A stretch of DNA of 28,221 nucleotides from positions 1 to 28,221 of the forward strand of contig DATFOS010000087.1 in the NCBI GenBank assembly GCA_035265325.1. The letters run 5' to 3'. This DNA is from DATCLS01 sp035265325. Its GTDB lineage: Bacteria > Actinomycetota > Acidimicrobiia > Acidimicrobiales > VFJN01. A program made the translations under genes and the position numbers. This document shows, piece after piece, positions 20,767-27,775 of the stretch. Position 1 is the first letter of the stretch. Every line of letters begins with the position of its first letter. The notes below the pieces were generated by a model, which searched no databases, was not told the DNA's origin, and saw only the letters and a list, made by a program, of their open reading frames with translations.

Positions 20767-22362
20767 TCACTGTCCCCGGGTCGTCGGGTCGACGCCCGCG
20801 AACGTGAGGAGGTCGACCATGGCGAAGTCGCCCGTGACCGTGCCGTCGCGGGTCGGCAGGTCGGGGCGCCAGCGGCGACGCTGCAGGTACGAGCCGCCGT
20901 CGAGCTGGAGGACGCCGATGATGCACTCGGCCACGATGCACGCCCCGACCGGGCCGAGCGTCTCGCCACCGGCGACCAGCTCGGCCTCCTTGAGGACGTA
21001 GTACCAGAGCGGCGTGCTGCCCTCGAGGCCGACGCCGTAGCCCTGGAGCTCCGGCAGGTCGGCGGCCGACAGGCGCGGGGCGCCGACGGCGGCGGCGATC
21101 TCCTGCCCCGAGGGTTGCGACCACGTGATGTGGCGCAGCAGGTTGCGGGTGGCGAGCGACGTCGGCGGCTCACCCGTCGCGATCGTCGCCAGCGGCAGGT
21201 CGAACAGCGGCGAGGACAGGCGGGTGTCGATGAGCTTGTTTCGGCGGACCTCGCCGTCGCCGAAGTCGAAGAACGTCTGCCAGCCGATGAAGCGGCGTGG
21301 CGCGCGCATGCCGCCTCGGAGGTCGACCGGGTCGTCGGGCTGTGGGTCGTCGGCCTGGAAGATCAAACCGAAGAACGGTTCACCGTTGTCACCGGCGAGG
21401 TTGGCTCGATATGAGGGCCGCACCATGCTGTGTCCGAAGCGATAAGCGGCGCCCTGGAACTCGACCGGCATGACGGCCCGACCGGGCCGGAAGTGGCGCC
21501 GCTCACGCAGCGCGGCGTCGACGGCCTCCTGGCCCACGATTTGTGGCAGGTACTCGTTGACGACGATCCACTGGTAGTGCCATGTGACCCGCCGCCGGGC
21601 GGCGGCGAACAGCTCGGCGCGCGAGCGGCCGGACCCGCGCTGGCCGCCCCGCTCCTGCGCGACCACGGCGTTGTGGAACAGGATGAAGGCGGCGTGCAAC
21701 CCCGAGACGATCAGGTTCTCGTCGTTGCGCGGGTCGCCGATGACGGCCCGCCCGTCGCCGTCGCGGGGCAGGTCCTCGAACCGGCCGCCGCTGGCGATGC
21801 GCAGCCGCGTGCGGTCGCGCTCGTAGAGCTGGGGCGACGCCACCGGGCCGCCGCCGTACACGGAGTCGAGGTCGAGCACCGGCGTGCGCCCGTTGGCCGA
21901 GCTGCGCGGGTCGGTCGCCACGCCCAGGTCCGACGTGGCGTCGAACGTGAGGTCGTGGTCGACGAACTGGCCGAAGAACGTGGTGCCGGCCGTGTGCGTC
22001 GGGTTGTCCGGGTTGTTGAGGCGCAGTGCCTCGTTGGTGATCAGCTCGATCGGCCCGGCGGCGAGGTCGTCGGCGGCGTCGAGCAGGCCGCCCGGCTTGC
22101 CGATGTCGACCAGCGCCGCCCGCAGCCCCTCGCTGTCCTCGGCGAAGGGCCGCAGCCGCGGGAACATGCGGCCGAACGAACCCGCCGCCTCGGAGCGTCC
22201 CGGGTCGGGCCGTGCCGACAGCGTGCCACCGTCGACGCAGCCGGCAGCCGCGGCCGCACTCACCCCCAGGACCGTGCTGCCCGCTCCCCCCAGGAAGCGG
22301 CGGCGCGTCACCTTCGTCACCCGACCCGCGGGAAGCCGCGCGTCATCGGGTTGAACGTCCAT
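20767..22362 (-). CDS. animal-type haem peroxidase, Tat-exported lipoprotein
   Basis: 531 residues. A twin-arginine signal TRRRFLGGAGSTVLG (19-33) ends in AAAAAGC, so Cys42 probably carries lipid and the folded, haem-loaded enzyme is exported by Tat. The catalytic domain has the peroxidase-cyclooxygenase marks: FFGQFVDHDLTFD with Gln132, Asp135 and distal His136; PRNDEN with Arg212 and Glu215, followed by GLHAAFILFHN; and AAYRFGHSMVRPSY with proximal His311. It resembles bacterial peroxinectin or peroxidase-like proteins that use H2O2 to oxidise halides, phenols or lipids; the substrate is not readable. The ATG at 22362 follows GGGGGTG. A sigma-70-like promoter lies about 60 bases upstream. 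Downstream is the DUF6414-like gene. Confidence 0.92.
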   Translation of the reverse strand: MDVQPDDARLPAGRVTKVTRRRFLGGAGSTVLGVSAAAAAGCVDGGTLSARPDPGRSEAAGSFGRMFPRLRPFAEDSEGLRAALVDIGKPGGLLDAADDLAAGPIELITNEALRLNNPDNPTHTAGTTFFGQFVDHDLTFDATSDLGVATDPRSSANGRTPVLDLDSVYGGGPVASPQLYERDRTRLRIASGGRFEDLPRDGDGRAVIGDPRNDENLIVSGLHAAFILFHNAVVAQERGGQRGSGRSRAELFAAARRRVTWHYQWIVVNEYLPQIVGQEAVDAALRERRHFRPGRAVMPVEFQGAAYRFGHSMVRPSYRANLAGDNGEPFFGLIFQADDPQPDDPVDLRGGMRAPRRFIGWQTFFDFGDGEVRRNKLIDTRLSSPLFDLPLATIATGEPPTSLATRNLLRHITWSQPSGQEIAAAVGAPRLSAADLPELQGYGVGLEGSTPLWYYVLKEAELVAGGETLGPVGACIVAECIIGVLQLDGGSYLQRRRWRPDLPTRDGTVTGDFAMVDLLTFAGVDPTTRGQ

Positions 22363-22425
22363 GGTCACCCCCAGTTGCAAAGCCGCCCTGAGATCACCAT
22401 GAGCGCCGGCACGCTTGGCCCGGGC

Positions 22426-22454
22426 AATGTACGACGCCCGGATAACTGTTGCAA
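22426..22454 (-). promoter_or_regulatory. sigma-70-like promoter of the haem peroxidase gene
   Basis: On the minus strand TTGCAA (22454-22449) and TACATT (22431-22426) are exactly 17 bases apart and match four of six positions each of the -35 and -10 consensus. Transcription would start near 22419 and give a leader of about 57 bases before the ATG at 22362. The element sits in a stretch visibly richer in A and T than the surroundings. Confidence 0.5.
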
Positions 22455-22633
22455 TAGTGTTTCGATCGGGCTGCGCATTCCGACAACCCGCGTCCCCTAT
22501 CGACCCCGGTTCAACGTCGCCCTTCGTGACATTTGGGTCGCCGAGGGTGTCACGGTCGGCCTTTTTTCGGACCCAGCCTTGCTCCACAGCCGTCGGCCCC
22601 GATCCCGCCCAGCGGGACAGGGACCGGGACCGG

Positions 22634-23427
22634 TCAGCCGGGTTCGGCCGGCCCGACGAGGCGCGTCCGGAGCAGGTCGAGGACCCGGTCGAGGGCGGCG
22701 CGGGTCGGGTGCCCGGGCTCGTCGACGAGGTGCTCCGTCAGGACCGAGTGGGCGTTGCGCGGGATGCCGTGGGGGTTGCCCGGGCTCGAGTCGATCTCGA
22801 CGCCGACGAATGCGTCGCCCAGTTCGTCGCCCAGCGGGCGAAACGCTCGTCCGGGCACAGCCGGTCGCACGTGAAGCGCAGGCCCAGCACGCCGGCGTCC
22901 GGCGTCCGGGCGGCCACCGCCGCCAGGTCCTCGGCGCTCAGGCCGACATCGCGCTTCTGCGCCGCGGTCAGGGCGAAGGGCAGGCTCGGCTGGCTGGCCA
23001 CCGGGGCCAACACACGCTGGTCGACCGCCATGCCCAGGGCGAAGCCGCCGGTGAAGCACATGCCCACCACGCCGATCCCCGGCCCGCCGCACCGCTCGTG
23101 CTCGTGGCGGCCGAGCGCCCGCAGCCACTCGACGACCGGCGACGTGCGACCGGTCGCCATGATCGTGAACTCCCGGGAGACGCAGGCCGGAACCAGTGAG
23201 CGCAGCGTGTCGGGCACCGACATCGCCCCGCCCGGCGTTCCGAACAGGTGCGGCAGCACGGCGGTGCAGCCCATGCCCACGACGCGGTCGGCGAAGGCCA
23301 CCACGGCCGGCGTGATCCCCGGGATCTCGGCGATGACCACGACCGCCGGCCCGGTCCCCCGGCGGAACACCCGGCGCTCGCGGCCGTCGTGGGCGAACGC
23401 CTCCTCGACGTAGTCGCTCAGCGGCAC
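22634..23427 (-). pseudogene. dienelactone hydrolase family gene with a one-base frameshift
   Basis: The reading frame from the GTG at 23427 (GGAGGA seven bases upstream) encodes an alpha/beta hydrolase of the dienelactone hydrolase family: VVVIAEIPGITP with Glu34, and the nucleophile elbow GVVGMCFTGGFAL with Cys124. Near 22838-22844, just after CDRLCPDERF, one base is missing. The -1 frame then supplies FRPLGDELGDAFVGVEIDSS, GNPHGIPRNAHSVLTEHL with the catalytic His, and the end at 22634. Repaired, the protein would have 264 residues, normal for the family, which opens lactones in aromatic ring degradation or similar esters. Everything else is intact, so this is a very recent mutation, a sequencing error, or possibly a recoding site. 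The unrepaired protein has a nonsense C-terminus and no active-site His. Confidence 0.75.
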
Positions 23428-23536
23428 GAACCGTCCTCCTCTGGTGCCGGCCCGCCCGGCGCCGGGACGCTAACCCCTCCACATCCACGGACCGGCACTG
23501 GGCAGGCACGTCGAGGAGTTCTCCGCCCACGGGCCG

Positions 23537-23561
23537 GACCGGGCCGGTGGAGCGCCCGGTC
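23537..23561 (-). terminator. 8-bp hairpin at the end of the nitrile hydratase operon
   Basis: GACCGGGC (23537-23544) pairs with GCCCGGTC (23554-23561) over nine bases. The stem takes in two of three bases of the accessory gene's TGA (23560-23562). No U-tract. It is the last structure before the 110-base gap to the dienelactone hydrolase gene. Confidence 0.45.
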
Positions 23562-23847
23562 AGCTCGGTGGCGCCAGGCCGTCGTCGGCGAGGAGGGCCT
23601 CGATGGCGGTGACCCAGGCCTCGTAGTACGGGGTGTCGTCGGGGAGGTGGGCGATGGCGGTCACGAGGTGGGCCCGGAACCGGTCCCAGCCGCAGCCGCT
23701 GGCCTCCACGTAGGCGGCGGCGATCCCGAACGCCCGGCTCTCCCACGGCGCGTCGAACACCAACTCGCCGTTGTGGCGGGGCACGCCGGGTGGGACGTCG
23801 GCCGCGGCGGGGACGACCGTGCCGGCCCCCGGGCCCATCCGGCTCAT
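23560..23847 (-). CDS. nitrile hydratase accessory protein (NhlE-like)
   Basis: 95 residues. RHNGELVFDAPWESRAFGIA, then WDRFRAHLVTAIAHL and YYEAWVTAIEALLADDGL, are the marks of the short nitrile hydratase accessory family, related to the N-terminal part of the beta subunit. In cobalt enzymes such a protein forms a complex with apo-alpha and delivers cobalt and the oxidised cysteines by self-subunit swapping. Its ATG overlaps the alpha-gene stop by four bases, giving the order beta-alpha-accessory known from cobalt-type operons. The sequence after the domain is short and the length is normal. The stop lies within a hairpin. Confidence 0.85.
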   Translation of the reverse strand: MSRMGPGAGTVVPAAADVPPGVPRHNGELVFDAPWESRAFGIAAAYVEASGCGWDRFRAHLVTAIAHLPDDTPYYEAWVTAIEALLADDGLAPPS

Positions 23848-24431
23848 CGGGCCGTCCCGATCATGTGGTCGCGGGTGACGAGCGGAACCAGTTCGTCCTC
23901 CGCCAGGCCCTCGGTCCCGGCCGGCCGCAGCGGCAGCACCATGTAGCGGACGTCGGCGCTCGAGTCCCAGACCCGGACCTCGACGTCGTCCGGCACGGTC
24001 GTGCCCATCTCGGCCAGGACCGCCCGCGGCTCGCGTACCGCCCGGGACCGGTAGGCGAAGCTCTTGTACCAGCGGGGCGGCAGCCCCAGGACGGGCCAGG
24101 GGTAGCACGAGCACAGAGTGCACACGACCACGTTGTGGACCTCGGGGCTGTTCTCCAGCACCACCAGGTGCTCCCCCTCGGCCCCGCCGAGGCCGAGCTC
24201 GCCCACCGCCCGGGTGCCGTCGGCCAGCAGGCGGGCCCGGTAGTCGCCGTCGACCCAGGCCCGGGCGACCACGCGGGCGCCGCGGAGCGGACCGACGTCG
24301 TGTTCGTAGGTCTCGATCACGGCGTCGACGACGTCGCTGGTGATCAGGCCCTTCTCGACCAGGAGCGCCTCGATGGCCGCCACCCGGCGCTCGACCGGCG
24401 AGACCGGGCTGGGGTGGTGGTGCTCGCTCAT
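23844..24431 (-). CDS. nthA: cobalt-type nitrile hydratase alpha subunit
   Basis: 195 residues. The metal-claw motif VCTLCSCYPWPVLGLPP has Cys104, Cys107, Ser108 and Cys109; Thr after the first Cys marks cobalt rather than iron enzymes. In the mature protein the second and third Cys are oxidised and the metal is held by the three sulfurs and two backbone nitrogens. PRWYKSFAYRSRAVREPRAV and the early AIEALLVEKGLITSDVVDAV agree with the family. It hydrates nitriles to amides together with the beta subunit in the cytoplasm. Thiocyanate hydrolase gamma subunits look similar, but the two-gene beta-alpha order and the fused-length beta favour nitrile hydratase. The ATG overlaps the beta stop by four bases (ATGA). 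Confidence 0.93.
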   Translation of the reverse strand: MSEHHHPSPVSPVERRVAAIEALLVEKGLITSDVVDAVIETYEHDVGPLRGARVVARAWVDGDYRARLLADGTRAVGELGLGGAEGEHLVVLENSPEVHNVVVCTLCSCYPWPVLGLPPRWYKSFAYRSRAVREPRAVLAEMGTTVPDDVEVRVWDSSADVRYMVLPLRPAGTEGLAEDELVPLVTRDHMIGTAR

Positions 24432-25066
24432 GTCAGGTAGCGCTCCCACAGGTCGAGGTAGAGGTGGCCCGCCTCGGCGTCGTGGCCCCACAGGTCGCGC
24501 ATGGCGAACCGGACGGTGTAGACCGCCTCCGGCTCGTCCGACCCCGGGTGTGGCCAGCCGGTGCCGGCCCGCGCCACGACGCCGGTCACGCCCCGCACGT
24601 AGCGGGGGCAGCGGTGATGTGCGGCCGGGGCCATGCGGCGCACAGTCACCCGGTCCCCCACGGCGAACCGGCCGTCGACCGGCACGCCCGAGGTGGCGCA
24701 CGGTGAGTCGAGCACGGCGTGGACGAGCCCGACCATCCCGGGGTTGGTGTCCTCCGAGGCCGTCGGGCCGACCGCGACCGTGGCGGCCCGGTCGTCGATC
24801 TCGGCCGCGGTCAACGTGCCTGCCCCGACGAGGGCGTCCTCCAACGACCGGGCCCACCGCTCGTAGTAGCTCGACGCCAGGTAGGTCGCGGGGTCGAGGG
24901 ACTCGATCGCCTGGCGGATGCCCGACGCGCGCAGGCCGGCGAAGCTCGTGACCAGCGAGAGGGCGGCGGCATGGGCCTCCCACCACTCGTGGAACACGGG
25001 CTCGTCGGCCTCGCGCTCGACCGGACCGAAGCCGTGCATGCCGCCCATGTCGTGGATGCCGTCCAC
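24428..25066 (-). CDS. nthB: nitrile hydratase beta subunit
   Basis: 212 residues. The start MDGIHDMGGMHGFGPVEREA (GTG at 25066) is the signature opening of beta subunits and decides the start against upstream codons. SSYYERWARSLEDALVGAGT follows, and the C-terminal SH3-like barrel is clear: RFAVGDRVTVRRMAPAAHHR, CPRYVRGVTGVVAR, then YTVRFAMRDLWGHDAEAGHL and YLDLWERYL. It forms the heterodimer with alpha and shapes the active-site entrance; its two conserved Arg residues contact the oxidised cysteines. It is the first gene of the beta-alpha-accessory operon, divergent from the SGNH hydrolase gene. No amidase, cobalt transporter or regulator gene is in the window, so the amide product must be handled elsewhere. 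Confidence 0.93.
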   Translation of the reverse strand: MDGIHDMGGMHGFGPVEREADEPVFHEWWEAHAAALSLVTSFAGLRASGIRQAIESLDPATYLASSYYERWARSLEDALVGAGTLTAAEIDDRAATVAVGPTASEDTNPGMVGLVHAVLDSPCATSGVPVDGRFAVGDRVTVRRMAPAAHHRCPRYVRGVTGVVARAGTGWPHPGSDEPEAVYTVRFAMRDLWGHDAEAGHLYLDLWERYLT

Positions 25067-25085
25067 GACCCGTGAGCTTACGCCC

Positions 25086-25138
25086 GCGACCCGTGGCCGC
25101 CGGACGACCACGCGTCGACGGCCACCACGGGAAGTCGC
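25086..25138. promoter_or_regulatory. imperfect dyad between nthB and the SGNH gene
   Basis: GTGGCCG (25093-25099) and CGGCCAC (25119-25125) pair exactly; the symmetry continues outward with small bulges through CCC/GGG (25090-25092, 25129-25131) and GCGA/TCGC (25086-25089, 25135-25138). It occupies the 141-base divergent promoter region, and is either an operator or a leader hairpin. The G/C richness makes chance more likely than usual. Confidence 0.25.
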
Positions 25139-25207
25139 GCCGGAGTCGGGTTGCGAGTAAGGGAGGGAGACGTATCACGGCCGGCGTCCGGGGCGTCTGG
25201 TCCGGGT

Positions 25208-27136
25208 GTGAAGCAGGCGGACGAACTCGAGGCGCCAGGCCGGCAGGGAACGGAAGAGGACGGCGGCCTGACGTGGCCACTGGTGCGGGTCGCCGTGTCC
25301 TTCCTCGCCATGGTCGCGGCTGGCGCGGTGTTCGTGGCCTGGCACGGCGGCTCCCTCGCGGTGGACGTCCTGATCGTCTTCGCCGCCGGCCTGCTCACCA
25401 TCCGATTCCAGCGCGTGACGTGTGCCGAGGTGGGCCGCCGCCACGACAGATGGCCCTATCGGCTCATCGCCGGCGGCCTCACCGCAACGGGCGTCCTGTG
25501 CATCGTCGCCTGGTACCTCTGGCGGCCGGACGGCGCCCTCCTGCTGGGCGCGGCCGGCGTGTACGTGGGTGTCGGCATGGTCCTGGACGCCGCCCGGAGT
25601 GGCCCCGCACCGCCATCGCGCGCCGCGGCCGTCCTCCTCGCGGCCAGCGGCATCGCAACGTTCGTGAGCCTGGTGGCGGCGGCATTCGGCATCGGGAACG
25701 CGTGGTCGGGCGTCGCGATCGGCCTCCTGACCGCACCGATCGGCATCAGCCTCGCCAGCGAGGTCCTCCTGCGGCGGATGGCGAGGTGGCCGACGCGCAC
25801 GGCGGCGATCTCGGGAGCGCTCGCAGCGCTCGCTCTGGCCGTGGTCATCGCCGTGATCGAGGCGCAGGGCCTCCAGTCCTCGTACGCCACGCTCCTCGGC
25901 GTCGGCCTCGCCCTCGCGTTGCTGGGCATGGCGGCCCGATCGAGCATCGACGTCGTTTTCGTGCTCGCCGCGGCCGCGGTGGTGTGGGCTCTCGGCCACA
26001 GCACCGTGCCGGTGCCGCCGGCGCTCGACCCGCAGGCGGGCGACCGGACGCTCGTGGCCCTCGGTGATTCGTTCATCTCGGGTGAGGGCGCCGACCAGTT
26101 CTTCGACGGCACCAACACACCCGGCGTGAGCACCTGCCGACGTGCGCCGACCGCCTACCCCGTCCTCCTCCTCGCCGAACGCGGCCTTCCAGCCGATCGC
26201 CTGAGCTTCCTGGCCTGCTCGGGGGCGAAGGCGCACCAGGTCGCTTCGGACCGCGAGGGGACGCAGATGGCACAACTCGCCGACTCCGCGGTCGACAGGA
26301 ACGACGTCGAGCTCGTCCTGCTCAGCATCGGCGGGAACGACGCCCTGTTCGGGACCATCAGCCGCGCCTGCCTACTGCCGATCGACTGCACGCCCCTGGC
26401 CGACGCGTGGGCGGATCAGCTCGCAGGCGTGAGCCGGACGCTCGACCGGACCTATCGGGAGGTACGCCGGGAGCTCCCGCGGGCACGCATCCTCGTCGTC
26501 CCCTACGCCGTGCCGCTGGCACCCAGCGGATGTCCCTCCTCGGCCTTCACCGACGACGAGCACGCATTCCTCAACATGTTCACCCGCCAACTCGACACCG
26601 TGATCACCGACGCCGCGCACGGGGCGCGGCTCGAGGTCGTCAGCACCATGCCCACCGCGCTGCGTGACCTCCGGCTGTGCGACCGCGCCCCCGAGGGCAG
26701 CGGCGTCAACTTCCTGGCGGCCAACAGCGTGATCGGCACGCTCGAACAGTCACTCGACCCGACGAACTGGGTGCACAACAGCCTCCACCCCAACGCACGC
26801 GGCCACGACGCCATGCGTGCCGCCCTGGCCACCTACCTCGAGCAGAACCCCGAACCCCCGCCGCTGCCCCCGGCCTCGGCGACCCCACCGTCCGTCACGA
26901 CGGTGGCGTCGCTCACCGCGGGGGACGGCGGCCCCTGCGTCGGCGAGACGAACGCCGCGCTCGACGCCTGTGCCTCGACCTGGATGGCCGAGCGCGCCGC
27001 CCGTCTCGTCCTCGTCCACCAACTGCTCCTGGTCCCCGCGCTGCTCACCGCCTGGGCCCTGGCGCTCGCCGCCGTCCACCTCTGGTCCTCGCTGTTCCCA
27101 CCCAATGGACGCCCTGGGATCGGACAGGGCTCGTAG
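25208..27136 (+). CDS. multi-spanning membrane protein with extracellular SGNH/GDSL hydrolase domain
   Basis: About 642 residues. The first 270 hold around nine hydrophobic segments; then comes an SGNH hydrolase domain: block I VALGDSFISGEGA with nucleophile Ser288, block III LLSIGGNDALF with GGND at 375-378, and block V NSLHPNARGH with His527. The usual Asp three before this His is Asn524. Six Cys in the domain (for example STCRRAP, FLACSG, CLLPIDC) suggest disulfides and an outside location. One more membrane segment follows near the C-terminus. It resembles lipase/esterase domains acting on acyl or acetyl esters of lipids or cell-wall glycans; the membrane part may present or move the substrate. 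The start is uncertain: GTG at 25208 lacks a good ribosome-binding site, while TTG at 25151 lies before the GGGAGGGAG. Confidence 0.82.
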   Translation: MKQADELEAPGRQGTEEDGGLTWPLVRVAVSFLAMVAAGAVFVAWHGGSLAVDVLIVFAAGLLTIRFQRVTCAEVGRRHDRWPYRLIAGGLTATGVLCIVAWYLWRPDGALLLGAAGVYVGVGMVLDAARSGPAPPSRAAAVLLAASGIATFVSLVAAAFGIGNAWSGVAIGLLTAPIGISLASEVLLRRMARWPTRTAAISGALAALALAVVIAVIEAQGLQSSYATLLGVGLALALLGMAARSSIDVVFVLAAAAVVWALGHSTVPVPPALDPQAGDRTLVALGDSFISGEGADQFFDGTNTPGVSTCRRAPTAYPVLLLAERGLPADRLSFLACSGAKAHQVASDREGTQMAQLADSAVDRNDVELVLLSIGGNDALFGTISRACLLPIDCTPLADAWADQLAGVSRTLDRTYREVRRELPRARILVVPYAVPLAPSGCPSSAFTDDEHAFLNMFTRQLDTVITDAAHGARLEVVSTMPTALRDLRLCDRAPEGSGVNFLAANSVIGTLEQSLDPTNWVHNSLHPNARGHDAMRAALATYLEQNPEPPPLPPASATPPSVTTVASLTAGDGGPCVGETNAALDACASTWMAERAARLVLVHQLLLVPALLTAWALALAAVHLWSSLFPPNGRPGIGQGS

Positions 27137-27141
27137 ACGTC

Positions 27142-27161
27142 ACGGGATCCTTCGGTCCCGT
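27142..27161 (+). terminator. hairpin just after the SGNH gene stop
   Basis: ACGGGATC (27142-27149) pairs with GGTCCCGT (27154-27161), eight pairs including one U-G, around a four-base loop, five bases after the TAG at 27134-27136. No T-run follows. It is the most terminator-like hairpin in the window. Confidence 0.55.
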
Positions 27162-27238
27162 CGGCGATGCGGTCGTCGGGGCCTGGTGGCCCGGGAAGTA
27201 GGCGCAGATGCGGTCGCAGTGCCGTACCGGGCGGCGAA

Positions 27239-27556
27239 CTACCCGACTCGGCCCATCATCGCCTGGGACGCGGAGTCGTTGACCATCACCCGCGGCCGCC
27301 CGGGCCCCCTACTCGCGCGGCCACCCGCGTAGTTCTCGGCCATCTGGTCCCCGCGGACGACGACGTACGCCAGGACACCGACGATCGGCAGGATCAGCAC
27401 GGCGAGGACCCACATCGCCCTTGCCCAGCCGCTGAGGTCCCGGCTGCGGAGGATGTCGGAGAACACGCGGACGAACATCCAGATCCAGACGAAGAACAGG
27501 GTGAACCAGAGCATCGACCAGACGAGCTGGCCAACCTGCCATTCTGCGAAGATCAC
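27239..27556 (-). CDS. PLDc_N-domain small membrane protein
   Basis: 105 residues. Two membrane segments (about 10-33, VGQLVWSMLWFTLFFVWIWM; and about 47-68, MWVLAVLILPIVGVLAYVVV) are separated by the basic SRDLSGWARAMW loop. This is the phospholipase D/nuclease N-terminal domain (PLDc_N) as found in standalone actinobacterial membrane proteins, where a short hydrophilic tail replaces the catalytic part. Its role is unknown; it has no catalytic motif. GGAGG lies seven bases before the GTG at 27556, which decides the start against a TTG two codons upstream that is too close. It converges with the SGNH gene, with the hairpin at 27142 between them. Confidence 0.82.
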   Translation of the reverse strand: MIFAEWQVGQLVWSMLWFTLFFVWIWMFVRVFSDILRSRDLSGWARAMWVLAVLILPIVGVLAYVVVRGDQMAENYAGGRASRGPGRPRVMVNDSASQAMMGRVG

Positions 27557-27775
27557 TGTCAATCCTCCCGACGGTGACGGCTGGGGCGAGGAAGCTCGCC
27601 GACAACGCAGCCGGCCCTACAGCCGACTATCCGGCCGTCCCTCCTCCCCCGCCTCACCCCACAGGGATGGTCGCCGCTCCGCCGGGCGCGGCCTCTGCGG
27701 CGAGATGCCGGGCCGTCGGGCATGGGATCCGCGCCCCGCCGCGACGGGTTGCGGTTTTGCGAGCGCCGAGAGCCC

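Noticed and set aside
22540..22567. GCCGA/TCGGC hairpin followed by six T on the plus strand, terminator-like
   Set aside because: The stem is only five pairs with an 11-base loop, and no plus-strand gene ends upstream. It lies in the promoter-side region of a minus-strand gene.
22396..22620. Plus-strand frame starting MSAGTLGPGNVRRP in the peroxidase upstream region
   Set aside because: It has no ribosome-binding site, codon bias is weak and A/T-rich, and it overlaps the minus-strand promoter.
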